Assembly (NCBI GenBank): GCA_047623945.1
Contig: JBLHOT010000013.1
Coordinates: 8,362-72,361, forward strand
From: Arcticibacterium sp047623945
Lineage (GTDB): Bacteria; Bacteroidota; Bacteroidia; Cytophagales; Spirosomataceae
DNA length: 64,000 bases
Reading direction: 5' to 3'
The position numbers and the translations under genes are program-made. This document shows positions 1 to 8,841 of the stretch, piece after piece (position 1 is the first letter of the stretch; every line of letters begins with the position of its first letter). The notes below the pieces were generated by a model. That model was not told the origin of the DNA. It worked only from the letters and a program-made list of their open reading frames with translations, and made no database searches.

Positions 1-1471
1 CTGCTTGAGTATTATCGCCAAATGATCTTTTCATGTTTTCTACAAAAGCGGCGTCTTTTAAGGAGGTAAAGTCAAAGAATACTCCCGGCAAAATGGCTAT
101 GAGCAAACAGATGCCCCCCGTTATTCCAAAAGAAATTAGTAAAGGTTTCTTTAGTTCGTCAAATGTTTTTTGAGTTTTTAGGAGCTCAGCTATTCCTAAT
201 CCTGCTATGGCCACTACAAATAATTGCATAAGCGAAACTCCCATATTGACCGACCTAAATTTATTATAGAAAGGCATATGGTCAAACATGAAATAACCGA
301 AAATCTTGAAATTATCTCCCCAAGAAATAAAGAGTAACAGAATAGTACAGGCCAACAGCGGATACTTGAATCTACTTTTACTTATTAATAGGGCTAAGAG
401 AAATAAGAAGCACAAAATCGCTCCTAAATAAGCAGGACCAGACACAAAAATCTGGTCACCCCAGTAACTCGGAAGGCTCGGCAAAAATTGATTAATATTT
501 CCAGAGGCCATGCCCAAGCCTGCTAAATAACTAGCAGAAGCTGAGTTTTTAGGCAGTGTACCACTCGATGACCCTCCCGAAAATTCAGGAATCAAAAAAG
601 TGAAAGACTCCACTTTCCCATAACTCCAAGAAAACGCATAATCTTTAGATAGTCCGGCGGCAGTAGAATTGGCATTTGGTGTTTCAAGCGTAAGTTCAGA
701 CGTTCCCCGAATCGTTTCTTTACCAAACTCTAATGTACTCATAAGTCTGCCGGCCTGTGTCGTAGAAGCCAATAATCCGCCTATGCCTATGAGAATGAGG
801 TTAATAAAAAAAGTTCTTAATACACCCTCTTTGTAAGCGTAATATAAAAGAAAGCCAGTAAAAACAACACAGGCCAAAAGTAGATAATATGTAATCTGCA
901 AGTGGTTAGAATTGACTTCAAAGCCGAGACCAATGGAAAAGGCAAGGACGGCCCAAAGTTTTTGATTTTTGTAGGCGTAAATGATTCCAGCCAGAACCAT
1001 TGGGGAAAATGCCAAGGCTTGAATCTTAGATGAGTGCCCGGCCTCTAAATACAGAATGGTGAGCGTGCAAAAAGTGTATCCAATGGCACCCATTGCAGCG
1101 ATCCATCTATTTTTCTGGAGAGCCATGAGTAAAATGTAGGCCCCTATCAAGGCCAAAAAAATATCGTTTGCTGCGAAACTTCCAGGAAAGGGACGAGTGA
1201 ATGGCCTAACATAAGAAAAAACGCCATTAGGAAAGTCAGACGAAATTAAGTATGTAGGCATCCCTCCAAAGGCACTGTTGGTCCACCATGGTAACTCACC
1301 AAACTTGTCTTTATAATCCATAGACTCTTTGGCTAAGCCTAAGGATTGAACCGGGTCATTTGGAATAAGCATTTTATTCTTAAGAACGGGGCTGCAATAA
1401 ACCAATGTCACAACAGCAAACCCTAGTACAAACAGAAAGTCTGGAAGTGCTTTTTTAAAATATATTTTCAT
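1..1471 (-). CDS. Large YfhO-like multi-pass membrane protein, C-terminus outside window
   Basis: An open frame runs from an ATG at 1471 to the window edge, giving about 490 residues with no stop; the 3' part lies beyond base 1. The N-terminus begins MKIYFKKALPDFLFVLGFA and is followed by many hydrophobic segments separated by short polar loops, including a soluble stretch rich in Gly/Ser. This pattern, with the early phrase 'PNDPVQSLGLAKE' and 'WWTNSAFGGMPTY', fits the YfhO-type proteins that Bacteroidota carry at about 800 residues and that resemble lipid-linked-sugar glycosyltransferases. The function in this phylum is not established. The glycosyltransferase at 4209 may act on related polyprenyl carriers, but nothing here proves a link. 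Confidence 0.75.
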   Translation of the reverse strand, partial: MKIYFKKALPDFLFVLGFAVVTLVYCSPVLKNKMLIPNDPVQSLGLAKESMDYKDKFGELPWWTNSAFGGMPTYLISSDFPNGVFSYVRPFTRPFPGSFAANDIFLALIGAYILLMALQKNRWIAAMGAIGYTFCTLTILYLEAGHSSKIQALAFSPMVLAGIIYAYKNQKLWAVLAFSIGLGFEVNSNHLQITYYLLLACVVFTGFLLYYAYKEGVLRTFFINLILIGIGGLLASTTQAGRLMSTLEFGKETIRGTSELTLETPNANSTAAGLSKDYAFSWSYGKVESFTFLIPEFSGGSSSGTLPKNSASASYLAGLGMASGNINQFLPSLPSYWGDQIFVSGPAYLGAILCFLFLLALLISKSRFKYPLLACTILLLFISWGDNFKIFGYFMFDHMPFYNKFRSVNMGVSLMQLFVVAIAGLGIAELLKTQKTFDELKKPLLISFGITGGICLLIAILPGVFFDFTSLKDAAFVENMKRSFGDNTQA

Positions 1472-1670
1472 TCTTTTCTCTTTAGAATATATCTCAAGTG
1501 AGTCAAAACTTGAAATAGGACAGGAAATTATGTCGTTTTTTGAATTGTTAAGAAAGCATAAGGGCTTTTCAGAAAACCCTTATATTTATCCAAAGCTATG
1601 AAATTGATTTTATTTAACCATTTATACTCAAACACAGTATCATTTTTTGACTGAATTTGACCTTAATTCT

Positions 1671-3794
1671 ATGAAAAACCTTATTAAAACGCTAGGACTT
1701 CTTCTATTTCTAAGTTCATGTGCCACGGATGAAGTCATTGATTATTCTAAATGGACCAATTATGCTGGAACTAAAGATGGAGCCAGATATTCATCCTTGA
1801 CGGAGATTACTCCGGAGAATGTCAAAGGATTACAAGTAGCATGGGAGTTTAAAACGGGAGACATGACAGAGAACTCTCAGATTCAGTGCCAGCCCATAAT
1901 CATAGATAGTATGATGTACGTCACCACGCCAAAGCTAAGTTTGGTGGCCCTACACGTCGGCACAGGAAAAGAGATTTGGAGGTTTGACCCCTTCCAAGTC
2001 TTAGGGGGAGAGAACTCTTGGGCGGGCCTGAATAGAGGAGTTACCTATTATGAAGAAGAAGGATACAAACGGATTCTCTTTTGTGCTGGAAGCTTTATAC
2101 TGTCAGTAGATGCACAGACGGGAAAACCAGATCGAGAATTTGGAGATAAAGGAAAGGTTGATCTGCAAAAAGGATTATCCAAAAATCCAGACGACAAGTT
2201 TCTGTTGACTTCTAATACGCCAGGGATTATTTATAAAGAGAATATTATAATAGGAATGCGTCTTTCTGAAGGGCTTGACGCAGCTCCTGGTCATGTTAGG
2301 GCATACAATGTTAAAACAGGAGAGCAGGAGTGGATTTTTCATACGATACCGCAGAAAGGCGAATTAGGATATGATACTTGGGATAGCACATATATTGATA
2401 AAATAGGTGGAGCAAATAATTGGTCTGGCCTGTCTTTAGATGAAAAAAGAGGGATGGTTTATGTTCCAACGGGCTCTGCTACGTATGATTTTTGGGGTGG
2501 GTATAGATTGGGCGACAATCTTTTTGCAAATAGCTTAATCGCCTTGGACGCCGATACGGGGGAAAGGGTTTGGCATTATCAGGTTGTTCATCATGATGTT
2601 TGGGACAGAGATTTACCTGCAACTCCGAATTTGGTTACCATCAAAAAAGAGGGGAAAGAAATTGACGCGGTGGCCCAAATAACGAAACATGGCTTTGTCT
2701 TTATGTTTGATAGGGAGTCGGGAGAACCTATTTTCCCTATTGACGAAAAGCCAATTATTCAAAACAATATGGAGGGCGATCAAACGTCCGCCACACAGCC
2801 AACACCTCGTCTGCCTGAGCCCTTTGCCAGACAATATTTAACTGAAAAGGATATTTTGAATATAACTCCTGAACTAGCTGAAGAAGCAAATGGGATGATG
2901 GAGGATGTAGAATATGGTGATTTATGGTTATCTCCAAGTCAAGAAAGGCCGTTTTTGCTTTTACCGGGTTTTGACGGAGGAGGAGAATGGGGAGGAGCCG
3001 CAGTAGATCAAGAAAGTGGAATAATGTATGTCAATTCCAGTGAAATGCCTTGGTTGGTAGAAATGATACCAAATGAGGCTGCAAAACTAAAAAAAGGAGA
3101 AATAAGAGGCAGTAGTATTTATGCCAACAACTGTGCAAACTGCCACGGGGCAGATAGAGAAGGAAATACTTCTGCTTTCCCTTCGCTTATTGATTTGAAT
3201 AAAAAATTTGACACTAATGATGTACAAAGTCTATTGAAAACGGGAAGGGGTGGAATGCCCGCTTTTGCACATCTGCCTCAGGTAGAAAGAGATGCCTTGG
3301 TGGCTTTTCTTTTGAATCAAAAAAGCAGTAGTGATAAAAAAGAACTAAGTGGAGGAAAGGAAAAGTTGATTTCTCCTTATTTAATGAACGGTTACAGAAG
3401 GTTTTTAACCAAAGAAGGATATCCAGTTATTAATCCTCCATGGGGAAATCTAAATGCTATCGACCTAAATACTGGAAAAATTCTATGGAAAACGGTTTTA
3501 GGAGAATTTCCAGAGTTGACAGAAAAAGGAATTCCAATTACTGGTAGAGAAGGCTATGGCGGACCGGTAGTAACTAAAGGAGGCTTAGTTTTTATTGGAG
3601 CTACTGAAGATGAAATGTTCAGGGCATTTGACAAAAAAACGGGTGAAATCCTGTGGCAAACTAAACTTCCGGCAGGTGGGCATGCTACACCTTCAGTGTA
3701 TGAATGGAAAGGCAAACAATACATAGTTATAGCCTGTGGAGGAGGAAAGAGTGATAAATCGGGAGATTCTTATGTGGCTTTTGCTTTGCCCTGA
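1671..3794 (+). CDS. PQQ-dependent (glucose-type) dehydrogenase with embedded cytochrome c, lipoprotein
   Basis: Quinoprotein dehydrogenase of the eight-bladed propeller family, expected to oxidise a sugar or alcohol in the periplasm and pass electrons to the respiratory chain. The family signature near the N-terminus is clear (WTNYAGTKDGARYSSL, then ENVKGLQVAWEFKTGD). A haem c motif CANCH lies at about residues 488-492, inserted between propeller blades; the propeller resumes after it (GREGYGGPVVTKGG). I chose the ATG at 1671, because it gives a normal lipoprotein signal with Cys17 (LLLFLSSC). The open frame extends 24 bases upstream to a TTG at 1647. No pqq biosynthesis genes are in the window, so the cofactor must come from elsewhere. 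The substrate cannot be read from sequence. Confidence 0.88.
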   Translation: MKNLIKTLGLLLFLSSCATDEVIDYSKWTNYAGTKDGARYSSLTEITPENVKGLQVAWEFKTGDMTENSQIQCQPIIIDSMMYVTTPKLSLVALHVGTGKEIWRFDPFQVLGGENSWAGLNRGVTYYEEEGYKRILFCAGSFILSVDAQTGKPDREFGDKGKVDLQKGLSKNPDDKFLLTSNTPGIIYKENIIIGMRLSEGLDAAPGHVRAYNVKTGEQEWIFHTIPQKGELGYDTWDSTYIDKIGGANNWSGLSLDEKRGMVYVPTGSATYDFWGGYRLGDNLFANSLIALDADTGERVWHYQVVHHDVWDRDLPATPNLVTIKKEGKEIDAVAQITKHGFVFMFDRESGEPIFPIDEKPIIQNNMEGDQTSATQPTPRLPEPFARQYLTEKDILNITPELAEEANGMMEDVEYGDLWLSPSQERPFLLLPGFDGGGEWGGAAVDQESGIMYVNSSEMPWLVEMIPNEAAKLKKGEIRGSSIYANNCANCHGADREGNTSAFPSLIDLNKKFDTNDVQSLLKTGRGGMPAFAHLPQVERDALVAFLLNQKSSSDKKELSGGKEKLISPYLMNGYRRFLTKEGYPVINPPWGNLNAIDLNTGKILWKTVLGEFPELTEKGIPITGREGYGGPVVTKGGLVFIGATEDEMFRAFDKKTGEILWQTKLPAGGHATPSVYEWKGKQYIVIACGGGKSDKSGDSYVAFALP

Positions 3795-3797
3795 GTG

Positions 3798-4109
3798 CTA
3801 GTCCTCCTTAAAAAACCTTTTGAACCCAATACGTCTAAGCATCTTTTTCTCAAAGGCCCAGAAGAACTTAAATTGACCAAAGAGCCAACCAACCAAGGGC
3901 AGCGTCAATTGATAGATTGGAAAGATGAGTAGGATTCTAAAAAACAAATAAAGAATATAGGGTTCTGTAGTTTCAGCACTTAAACCAAAAAATGCCGTGA
4001 CAGGCTTAGCTACCCAAGCGGCAAAGGAGCCATTGAGAGAAAAGACAATGAATATGGCGGCTAATTGCCAGTTTGAAGTAATTCCCCAATGTGATTTAAG
4101 TTTTTCCAT
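3798..4109 (-). CDS. Small membrane protein, DUF6787-like
   Basis: A 103-residue protein with two or three hydrophobic stretches (about residues 17-35, 48-78) and a basic C-terminus (KKMLRRIGFKRFF). The opening MEKLKSHWGI and the central 'GLSAETTEPYILYLFFRILLIFPIYQLTLPLVG' resemble small Bacteroidota membrane proteins grouped as DUF6787. This family assignment is from memory and moderate. No function is known. It is convergent with the PQQ dehydrogenase, with only 3 bases between the stop codons. Confidence 0.7.
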   Translation of the reverse strand: MEKLKSHWGITSNWQLAAIFIVFSLNGSFAAWVAKPVTAFFGLSAETTEPYILYLFFRILLIFPIYQLTLPLVGWLFGQFKFFWAFEKKMLRRIGFKRFFKED

Positions 4110-4178
4110 AAGTCGTTTTATGCCCCAAAATTACCATTTCCTTTAAAACCCAAATGCTAAAGCCCCGATTTATATCTT

Positions 4179-4186
4179 TATTTTTG
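4179..4186 (+). promoter_or_regulatory. Possible Bacteroidota -7 promoter box (TATTTTTG)
   Basis: The sequence TATTTTTG matches the TAnnTTTG -7 box used by the Bacteroidota primary sigma factor and lies 22 bases before the glycosyltransferase start. No convincing -33 TTG is seen at the right distance, so this is tentative. Confidence 0.3.
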
Positions 4187-4208
4187 CTTCTCATCCTAAA
4201 CCCAAGCT

Positions 4209-5150
4209 ATGATTTCCATTGTCATACCGATTTATAACGAAGAAGAAAACCTTCATAATCTGTATTCTAGATTAACCGCGGCAGCTCCTTCATGGAATGA
4301 GGGATATGAGTTGGTATTAGTGGATGATGGCTCCGAAGATGGTTCTTTAGATATGATGAAGGCTTTTGCTAAAGAAGATTCAAGAGTAAGGATAGTCAAA
4401 TTATCCAGAAATTTTGGACATCAACCAGCCATTTCTGCTGGAATACAAGAGGCTAAAGGTGATGCCGTAGTAATAATGGATGGCGACTTACAGGATCCTC
4501 CTGAAGAACTTCATCGGTTTTTAGACAAATGGCGTGAGGGTTATCAGGTAGTTTATGCCATCCGAACAAAAAGAAAAGAGGGCTTTTTTAAAAGAATCGC
4601 TTATTCTGCTTTTTATAGAATGTTGGCGGCAATTTCTGAGATAGACATCCCACTAGATTCGGGGGACTTCTGTGTGATGGACAGGAAAGTCGTAAATGCC
4701 ATCGTGAAAGAGATGCCGGAGCAAATTAGGTTTGTAAGAGGGCTAAGAGCCTATGCTGGTTTTAAGCAGGTTGGCGTTAAATATGAACGAGCAGAAAGAG
4801 CCGCGGGCGAGGTAAAGTACACCTTTAAGAAGCTAATGGAGCTGGCATTAGATGGCCTTTTTGGTTTTTCTAATGTACCTCTAAGGTTGGCCACTTATTT
4901 TGGATTTGTGATTGCCATTCCTTCTTTTTTTATTGGTATTTTCTTTGTCATGGCTAGAATAATAGGTTTTAAGATATTGGGACATACCCCAGCGGAAATC
5001 CCTGGAACCACCACTCTAACAGTGGGTATGTTTTTTTTGGGAGGTGTTACGCTTATCATCTTGGGTATTTTAGGAGAATACATTGGCAGAATTTATATCG
5101 AAGTAAAGCGTCGTCCTTTCTTTGTGATAGACGAGGTCATTCAAGAATGA
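4209..5150 (+). CDS. Polyprenyl-phosphate glycosyltransferase, GT2 (GtrB/DPM1-like)
   Basis: Family 2 glycosyltransferase that moves a sugar from a nucleotide donor to a polyprenyl phosphate on the cytoplasmic face of the inner membrane. Seen: the N-terminal VIPIYNEEENL, the metal-binding stretch VIMDGDLQDPPEE, a GT-A domain over about residues 1-220, then two membrane segments (about 230-255 and 265-292) and a basic tail, the layout of GtrB/ArnC-type enzymes. The length of 313 is usual for the family. The AraC regulator starts 10 bases downstream, so the two may be co-transcribed. The sugar transferred is unknown. Confidence 0.85.
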   Translation: MISIVIPIYNEEENLHNLYSRLTAAAPSWNEGYELVLVDDGSEDGSLDMMKAFAKEDSRVRIVKLSRNFGHQPAISAGIQEAKGDAVVIMDGDLQDPPEELHRFLDKWREGYQVVYAIRTKRKEGFFKRIAYSAFYRMLAAISEIDIPLDSGDFCVMDRKVVNAIVKEMPEQIRFVRGLRAYAGFKQVGVKYERAERAAGEVKYTFKKLMELALDGLFGFSNVPLRLATYFGFVIAIPSFFIGIFFVMARIIGFKILGHTPAEIPGTTTLTVGMFFLGGVTLIILGILGEYIGRIYIEVKRRPFFVIDEVIQE

Positions 5151-5160
5151 TAAATAAGCG

Positions 5161-6024
5161 ATGCTTAGAGTACCCTCAGAAATAGCGGCAGACCAGTTTG
5201 AATCACTAAAAATTCAATCTCCAGGATTAAGCCAGGGGCTTACTTTTGTGGCCTATAGGAGTGATGTTTACCCGTCTAAAAACGAAGTGTTTTTTGAAGA
5301 GAATGCCGTCATTTATGTTTTGGAGGGAGAAAAAAAGTTCACCAACTCAGAGGAAGATGTAAGCGTCAGTAAAGGTGATGTTTTCTTTGTAAGGCGTGGC
5401 TATTATCTCATGTCAGAGTCTATAGATGCGTCTTATAAAAGCCTAGTGTTTTTTCTTGAAGATAAGCTTATCAAGGATTTTGTGAATCAGAATCTTGAAC
5501 TCTTTCCTGAAGAGAGAAACTCTCAGCCAGATAAATCTACGCTGTTGGTGCTACATTCTGATGAAAAATTTGGAAAATTTGCGGAGTCCGTTTTGCCTTA
5601 TTTTAAGGCAAAGAGTAAATACCTAAACCAGTTTTTAAAGTTAAAGTTGCACGAGCTTTTGCTCCATCTCATGGAGTTTGATAATAGTAATGAGTTAAGA
5701 AATCTTTTGCAACATATTTACAGAGGCGAAAAGGAGGATTTAGCGTATTTGATGAAAAACTATTATCTCAAGCCTCTCACTATGATAGAGTTGGCTAGGC
5801 TCTCTGGCAGGAGTTTATCGGGCTTTAAGAGAGATTTTCAACAATTATTCCAAACTTCACCAGCTACTTGGATTCGAAAAAAACGCCTAGATAGAGCGGC
5901 GTTTTTATTAAAGAATAGTGACAAAAATGTCTCAGAAATAGCAGAGGAGGTGGGCTTTGAAAGTATTTCACATTTTATCAAGCTCTTCAAAGAAACCCAC
6001 GGAAAAACACCAGCCAAATACTAA
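5161..6024 (+). CDS. AraC-family transcriptional regulator
   Basis: A 287-residue regulator with an N-terminal cupin-like sensor half (about residues 25-110, with the 'VYVLEGEKKF...VSKGDVFFVRRG' pattern) and a C-terminal AraC double helix-turn-helix domain (about residues 190-287: LTMIELARLSGRSLSGFKRDF and VSEIAEEVGFESISHFIKLFK). It should bind DNA and respond to a small ligand or to none. It follows the glycosyltransferase by 10 bases and is convergent with comB, 1 base apart. Its targets cannot be inferred. Confidence 0.88.
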   Translation: MLRVPSEIAADQFESLKIQSPGLSQGLTFVAYRSDVYPSKNEVFFEENAVIYVLEGEKKFTNSEEDVSVSKGDVFFVRRGYYLMSESIDASYKSLVFFLEDKLIKDFVNQNLELFPEERNSQPDKSTLLVLHSDEKFGKFAESVLPYFKAKSKYLNQFLKLKLHELLLHLMEFDNSNELRNLLQHIYRGEKEDLAYLMKNYYLKPLTMIELARLSGRSLSGFKRDFQQLFQTSPATWIRKKRLDRAAFLLKNSDKNVSEIAEEVGFESISHFIKLFKETHGKTPAKY

Positions 6025-6025
6025 G

Positions 6026-6733
6026 CTATTTCAAGTAGAGTTCGTCCTCCACCAGATGGATCACTACATTAAACTGGTCTCTAATTAAGCAAAAGGGGAT
6101 ATCTTCACCTCCCAGTGTTTTAAGCCTCTTTAGATGACTTCCCCTTTGTAAATAGGCAAGCATATCTGATTCAGCAGCTTCATAAGAAGCGATGGCTAAA
6201 TGTGTGCTATCTTCTAAGTTTTCATGAGTCTCTGCCAAAGCCTTAACTAATGCACCGGCGAAAAGAATATCCTCTAAGCCAGGTCTACCTTTCCAGCCAG
6301 CACAAATTAACACGACGTCTTTCTCTTGAACCAATAAATACTCTGCCGTGGCTTTTAAATTCGAGAAAGACGCTACCAAGACTTCGGCGGCGGTTTCTTT
6401 TGCCCGATTGATGGCCAAGGTGCCATTGGTAGTACTCATGGCTATCTTTTTGCCTTTAGCGGCTTCCGCCATATAGCTAAAGGGGGAATTATCTAAGTCG
6501 AAGCCCTCTATTTTTTGGGCATGCCTTTCGCCTCCTGCGAGGTATCCTTTGGACTGCCATTCGCGGCATTCTTCTACTTCCAAAACGGGCCTTATGGTCT
6601 TCACACCATGGGCCAGGCCGGCCACCATACATGAAGTAGCCCTGAAAACGTCCACCACAACGGCTATTTTTCCTTCTAAATCATGCTGTGGAATCAATTC
6701 AGGGCTAAGGCATACATCAATACTTCTATTCAT
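6026..6733 (-). CDS. comB: 2-phosphosulfolactate phosphatase (ComB family)
   Basis: ComB removes phosphate from (2R)-phospho-3-sulfolactate in a Mg-dependent reaction. Seen: the family opening 'VVVDVFRATSCMVAGLAHG', the central 'LAGGERHAQKIEGFDLDNSP' and 'MSTTNGTLAINRA', and 'CAGWKGRPGLEDILFAGALV'. The length of 235 is normal. I use the ATG at 6733; a TTG directly before it also keeps the frame. It lies 8 bases after the QOR/MaoC gene and is probably in its operon. Bacteroidota do not make coenzyme M, so the product sulfolactate presumably serves another role; neighbours give no clue. Confidence 0.85.
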   Translation of the reverse strand: MNRSIDVCLSPELIPQHDLEGKIAVVVDVFRATSCMVAGLAHGVKTIRPVLEVEECREWQSKGYLAGGERHAQKIEGFDLDNSPFSYMAEAAKGKKIAMSTTNGTLAINRAKETAAEVLVASFSNLKATAEYLLVQEKDVVLICAGWKGRPGLEDILFAGALVKALAETHENLEDSTHLAIASYEAAESDMLAYLQRGSHLKRLKTLGGEDIPFCLIRDQFNVVIHLVEDELYLK

Positions 6734-6741
6734 CAATACTT

Positions 6742-8247
6742 TTAGTTTAAAACGGAAATCACTTCGGCGTAACAGGCGGGCTTCTCAATTCCCTGAATCT
6801 CAATTGTGGCCTCTACAATCATTTTTATACCGCCAGAGGATGTTGGAGAGGCACTTTTGAGCACTGCTGAAAGTCTAACTTTACTATTTGACGGCACAGG
6901 GTGAAGGAACCTAACTTTTTCGGTACCATAATTAATTCCCATTTTAGCAAATGGTACGGAATAAATGTCGGCCATAAGTTTAGGAATTAATGAAAGGGTT
7001 AGATATCCATGAGCTATGGTGGTTCCGAATGGAGAATCCTTAGCTTTTTCTTGGTCTATATGTATCCACTGATGATCTAAAGTTGTATCGGCAAATTGAT
7101 TGATCATTTCTTGAGTAACGTCTTGCCATGGGCTGTGTCCCATTGGTTGTCCTACCGCCTCAAAAACCGCCTCTGGACTTTCGAAAACAAGCTTTTCACC
7201 TGCCGCACGAGCCTTTGGAGATTCTTCTTTCTTTGGAGTACTGCCTATCGGGGTAGTCACTTCTTCTTTAGAACATGTTATAACGAGGGCTTTTCCTGAC
7301 ACCTTTCTGTTTAGGAGATCATTTAAAGAGTCGGCTCCATTTTCTAAAGGGTAGTATTTATAAATATGGGGCTTTATGATTCCATTCAAATAGAAGTAAG
7401 CAAGTTCCTGAATGTTTTTAGCTGATTCTTTAGGCTCAGTACTCGCAAATCTTCCCCAGAAAACACCCATCAAAGCACAGCCCTTTAACAAAGGTAAATT
7501 CAGAGGGATCTTGGGGATATCTCCGCCTGCAAAACCAATAATCAGGTATCTGCCCTTCCATGCCATGGATCGTATGGCGGGCTCTGCCCATTTATCACCC
7601 ACAGGGTCATAGACTACATCCACGCCTTTGCCTTCGGTCAATTCTTTAACACGCGTTTTTAAATCTTCTTCTTGATAGTTAATAAGCTCATCTGCCCCTT
7701 TTTCTTTACAAATAGCTAGTTTTTCTTTTGTGGAGGCGGCTGCTATCACATGTGCTCCCATGAGTTTGCCCAGCTCTACGGCGGCTAGTCCTACTCCTCC
7801 AGAAGCTCCCAAAACAAGTAAAGTCTCTCCTTTTTTTAATTCTGCCCTATTCTTTAAGGCGTGATAAGACGTTCCATAATTGTATATTAAGGCCGCAGCA
7901 CTGGCAAAATCCATTCCAGGAGGCATGTGAAAAACTTTGCTTTGCTCTACAGATACTTCTTCTGCAAAACCACCCCAGCCGCATAAAGAAAGGACGGCGT
8001 CACCAGGTTTAAAGTTCTTAACATCTTCTCCAACCATCTTAACTATTCCAGAGACCTCGCCACCCGGAGAAAAGGGCAGTTCGGGCTTAAATTGGTATAG
8101 GTTTTGAATGATTAAAGTATCGGGGAAATTGACGCCACAGGCTTTTACCAAAATAAGGACCTCATTTGCAGCAGGTTCTATTTTTGGAATGTCTTTTAAG
8201 AGTAGCGTTTCTGGCAGACCATGCTGCTCGCATAAAATGGCTTTCAT
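6742..8247 (-). CDS. Fusion of NADPH:quinone oxidoreductase-like MDR enzyme and MaoC-type hydratase
   Basis: One continuous frame of 501 residues holds two enzymes. Residues 1-325 are a medium-chain reductase of the quinone oxidoreductase type, with the NADPH-binding GASGGVGLAA at 147-156 and no structural zinc cysteine cluster. A charged, proline-rich linker (about 326-350) leads to a MaoC/hot-dog hydratase domain (about 355-501) with the motif around Asp391 and His396 (LDHQWIHID) and IAHGYL, matching the catalytic Asp/His of (R)-specific enoyl-CoA hydratases. The two parts could reduce and hydrate an acyl-CoA double bond, but the natural substrate is unknown. comB follows. Confidence 0.85.
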   Translation of the reverse strand: MKAILCEQHGLPETLLLKDIPKIEPAANEVLILVKACGVNFPDTLIIQNLYQFKPELPFSPGGEVSGIVKMVGEDVKNFKPGDAVLSLCGWGGFAEEVSVEQSKVFHMPPGMDFASAAALIYNYGTSYHALKNRAELKKGETLLVLGASGGVGLAAVELGKLMGAHVIAAASTKEKLAICKEKGADELINYQEEDLKTRVKELTEGKGVDVVYDPVGDKWAEPAIRSMAWKGRYLIIGFAGGDIPKIPLNLPLLKGCALMGVFWGRFASTEPKESAKNIQELAYFYLNGIIKPHIYKYYPLENGADSLNDLLNRKVSGKALVITCSKEEVTTPIGSTPKKEESPKARAAGEKLVFESPEAVFEAVGQPMGHSPWQDVTQEMINQFADTTLDHQWIHIDQEKAKDSPFGTTIAHGYLTLSLIPKLMADIYSVPFAKMGINYGTEKVRFLHPVPSNSKVRLSAVLKSASPTSSGGIKMIVEATIEIQGIEKPACYAEVISVLN

Positions 8248-8323
8248 TATTTCTGGAAGGGTTTGTTGATTGAAATGTTTTCTAGATACGAATTTTTGAC
8301 AATATATTTCCTTTATTTAAAAA

Positions 8324-8812
8324 ATGAACCGATTTTATAAATATTCAATATGGACTTTCGTTGTGCTTATTGAACTCTCGGGTTCTTTGGCAAGAGCTCA
8401 GGAGGTTAAAGTCATTAAATTCAATGATTTGGAGGATATTATAGATTCAAAAGAGCCAGATCTCAAAATCATAAACTTTTGGGCAACTTGGTGTAAGCCA
8501 TGTTTAGTGGAGTTGCCTTCTTTTGAAACTATTTCAGAAAAATACCATCAAAAGGGTGTAACGGTTTACTTAGTGAGCATGGATTTTGTTTCAGAGATAG
8601 AGCGAGTCAGAGCCTTTGTTAAGAAAAAAAAGCTTAAGTCTGATGTTCTTTTATTGAATGAGTCTGATTATGACAAATGGATAAATAAAGTAAGTGAATC
8701 ATGGTCTGGATCTATTCCAGCTACTCTCATGATAAAAGCAGGTGAGCGTAAGTTTTTTGAAAAGGGATTTGACTTACCTGCATTAGAAAAAGAGGTTAAA
8801 TTGTTTGAATAA
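8324..8812 (+). CDS. TlpA/ResA-like periplasmic thioredoxin
   Basis: A 162-residue exported thiol-disulfide protein. A signal peptide ends near SLARAQ (residue 25). The thioredoxin active site is seen in INFWATWCKPCLVELPSF, and the cis-proline region in SGSIPATLMI. It probably reduces disulfides in periplasmic or haem-protein partners. It is divergent from the QOR/MaoC gene and 29 bases upstream of a second thioredoxin-fold gene, so they are likely co-transcribed. Confidence 0.88.
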   Translation: MNRFYKYSIWTFVVLIELSGSLARAQEVKVIKFNDLEDIIDSKEPDLKIINFWATWCKPCLVELPSFETISEKYHQKGVTVYLVSMDFVSEIERVRAFVKKKKLKSDVLLLNESDYDKWINKVSESWSGSIPATLMIKAGERKFFEKGFDLPALEKEVKLFE

Positions 8813-8841
8813 ACAAGGTTTGAAAAACCAGAAATAATGGT

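Noticed and set aside
1647..1670. TTG start at 1647 for the PQQ dehydrogenase
   Set aside because: It would add eight residues before a perfect lipoprotein signal.
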